A DNA stretch of 64,000 nt, taken from assembly GCA_963800505.1 (NCBI GenBank), contig CAWDBL010000017.1, positions 124,001 to 188,000 of the forward strand, read 5' to 3'. How positions within the stretch are numbered: the stretch's first letter is position 1; the number at the start of each line of letters is the position of its first letter. Position numbers and translations under genes: made by a program. Below the pieces are notes generated by a model. It was not told where the DNA came from. It saw only the letters and a program-made list of their open reading frames with translations, and made no database searches. Origin of the DNA: Fodinibacter sp963800505. Lineage in GTDB: Bacteria; Actinomycetota; Actinomycetes; Actinomycetales; Dermatophilaceae. This document shows positions 63,463-64,000 of the stretch, piece by piece.

Positions 63463-64000
63463 GTGTCCACCCCCTCGCTCTCGCGCGCCATGGACGGCGT
63501 GCGCCTGCACGTGGTCACCGGCAAGGGCGGCGTCGGCAAGACGACCGTGGCGTCGGCCCTCGCCCTGGCCCTGTCCCGCCAGGGCAAGCGGGTGCTGATC
63601 GCCGAGGTCGAGGGACGCCAGGGCATCAGCCAGACCTTCGACGTGCCGCCGCTCGGCATCGAGGAGGTGCGCCTGGTCAGCCACGCCGGCGGCGGCGAGG
63701 TGTGGGGCATCTCGGTCGACGCCAAGGCAGCCCTGCTCGAGTACCTCCAGCTCTTCTACAAGCTCGGCCGCGCCGGCGGAGCCCTGGAGCGGATGGGCGT
63801 CATCGACTTCGCCACCACCATCGCCCCCGGCGTGCGCGACGTGCTGCTGATCGGCAAGGTCTACGAGGCGGTCGGCCGCACCACCGGCACCCGCCGCCAC
63901 CAGGGCCCCAAGGCCTGGGATGCCGTGGTGCTCGACGCGCCCCCCACCGGCCGGATCACCCGCTTCCTCAACGTCAACGTGCAGGTGGCCGACCTCGCCC
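63463..64000 (+). CDS. ArsA/Get3-family ATPase, N-terminal part
   Basis: Partial gene running off the window (179 visible residues). VVTGKGGVGKTTVASALALALSRQGKRVLIAEVEGRQ is the deviant Walker A with two Lys of the ArsA/Get3 class; VVLDAPPTGRITRFLNV is the switch II/Walker B region. A soluble P-loop ATPase; actinobacteria have two adjacent ones (Rv3679, Rv3680) whose role is envelope-related and not arsenite export. GTG start at 63463. A second copy is likely downstream. Confidence 0.88.
   Translation, partial: MSTPSLSRAMDGVRLHVVTGKGGVGKTTVASALALALSRQGKRVLIAEVEGRQGISQTFDVPPLGIEEVRLVSHAGGGEVWGISVDAKAALLEYLQLFYKLGRAGGALERMGVIDFATTIAPGVRDVLLIGKVYEAVGRTTGTRRHQGPKAWDAVVLDAPPTGRITRFLNVNVQVADLA

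Overview
The window is very G+C-rich, gene-dense DNA with GTG starts, short start/stop overlaps (GTGA, ATGA) and families typical of Actinomycetota. Markers include BldG-like STAS, MarP, Tad pili with DUF4244 pilin, a 6C small RNA, and the TIGR03083 and DUF4177 families. Codon use and gene content suggest a Micrococcales bacterium, perhaps Intrasporangiaceae. That placement is inference; no rRNA or tRNA is present to test it.

Layout. 1-11.4 kb: the end of an extradiol dioxygenase gene, a stress protein with an amino acid permease, a three-gene minus-strand operon (GT2 polysaccharide synthase, HlyD/Alg44-like adaptor, GH81 endo-beta-1,3-glucanase), a TIGR03083 protein, a dienelactone hydrolase and a sodium-solute symporter with a small membrane protein. 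11.5-15.9 kb: a TetR regulator with a palindromic operator and a heterodimeric ABC exporter. 15.95-17.2 kb: a DUF559/AbiEi-like gene bracketed by five 34-nt hairpin repeats in inverted arrangement. 17.2-25 kb: a methyltransferase, a frameshifted LAL/LuxR regulator gene, then a methyltransferase overlapping an alpha/beta-hydrolase-glycosyltransferase fusion gene. 25-28 kb: H+-pyrophosphatase and a BldG-like anti-anti-sigma factor.

28-38 kb: a MrfA-like helicase, a complete Tad/Flp pilus operon (ssd, tadA, tadB, tadC, pilin, two TadE-like genes) and, upstream of it, a structured noncoding region with a 6C RNA. Then a Fic-like gene with a degraded active site and a thioesterase. 38-52 kb is a two-carbon and amino-acid catabolism block: LytS/LytTR two-component system, two DUF485-symporter pairs of the acetate/monocarboxylate type, threonine dehydrogenase with 2-amino-3-ketobutyrate CoA ligase, phenylalanine hydroxylase, and acetyl-CoA synthetase. 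These converge on acetyl-CoA and on uptake of small acids. 52-64 kb: MFS exporter, NhaA, a membrane protein, MarP protease, CoA-pyrophosphatase NUDIX, endonuclease III, CRP, a metallo-beta-lactamase protein, a second DUF559/AbiEi-like gene inside terminal inverted repeats, a second NUDIX, RidA, DUF4177, an esterase and the start of an ArsA/Get3 ATPase. From memory, 28-64 kb follows the Mycobacterium tuberculosis Rv3649-Rv3679 gene order with insertions.

The most unusual signals are (1) two unrelated-in-sequence but similarly built cassettes in which a DUF559/AbiEi-like gene lies between inverted, family-specific repeats and has the same 15-nt motif exactly 35 nt before its start codon; (2) the synthase-adaptor-GH81 operon, a candidate actinobacterial beta-1,3-glucan system; and (3) a strongly over-represented octamer, GGATGCCG/CGGCATCC.
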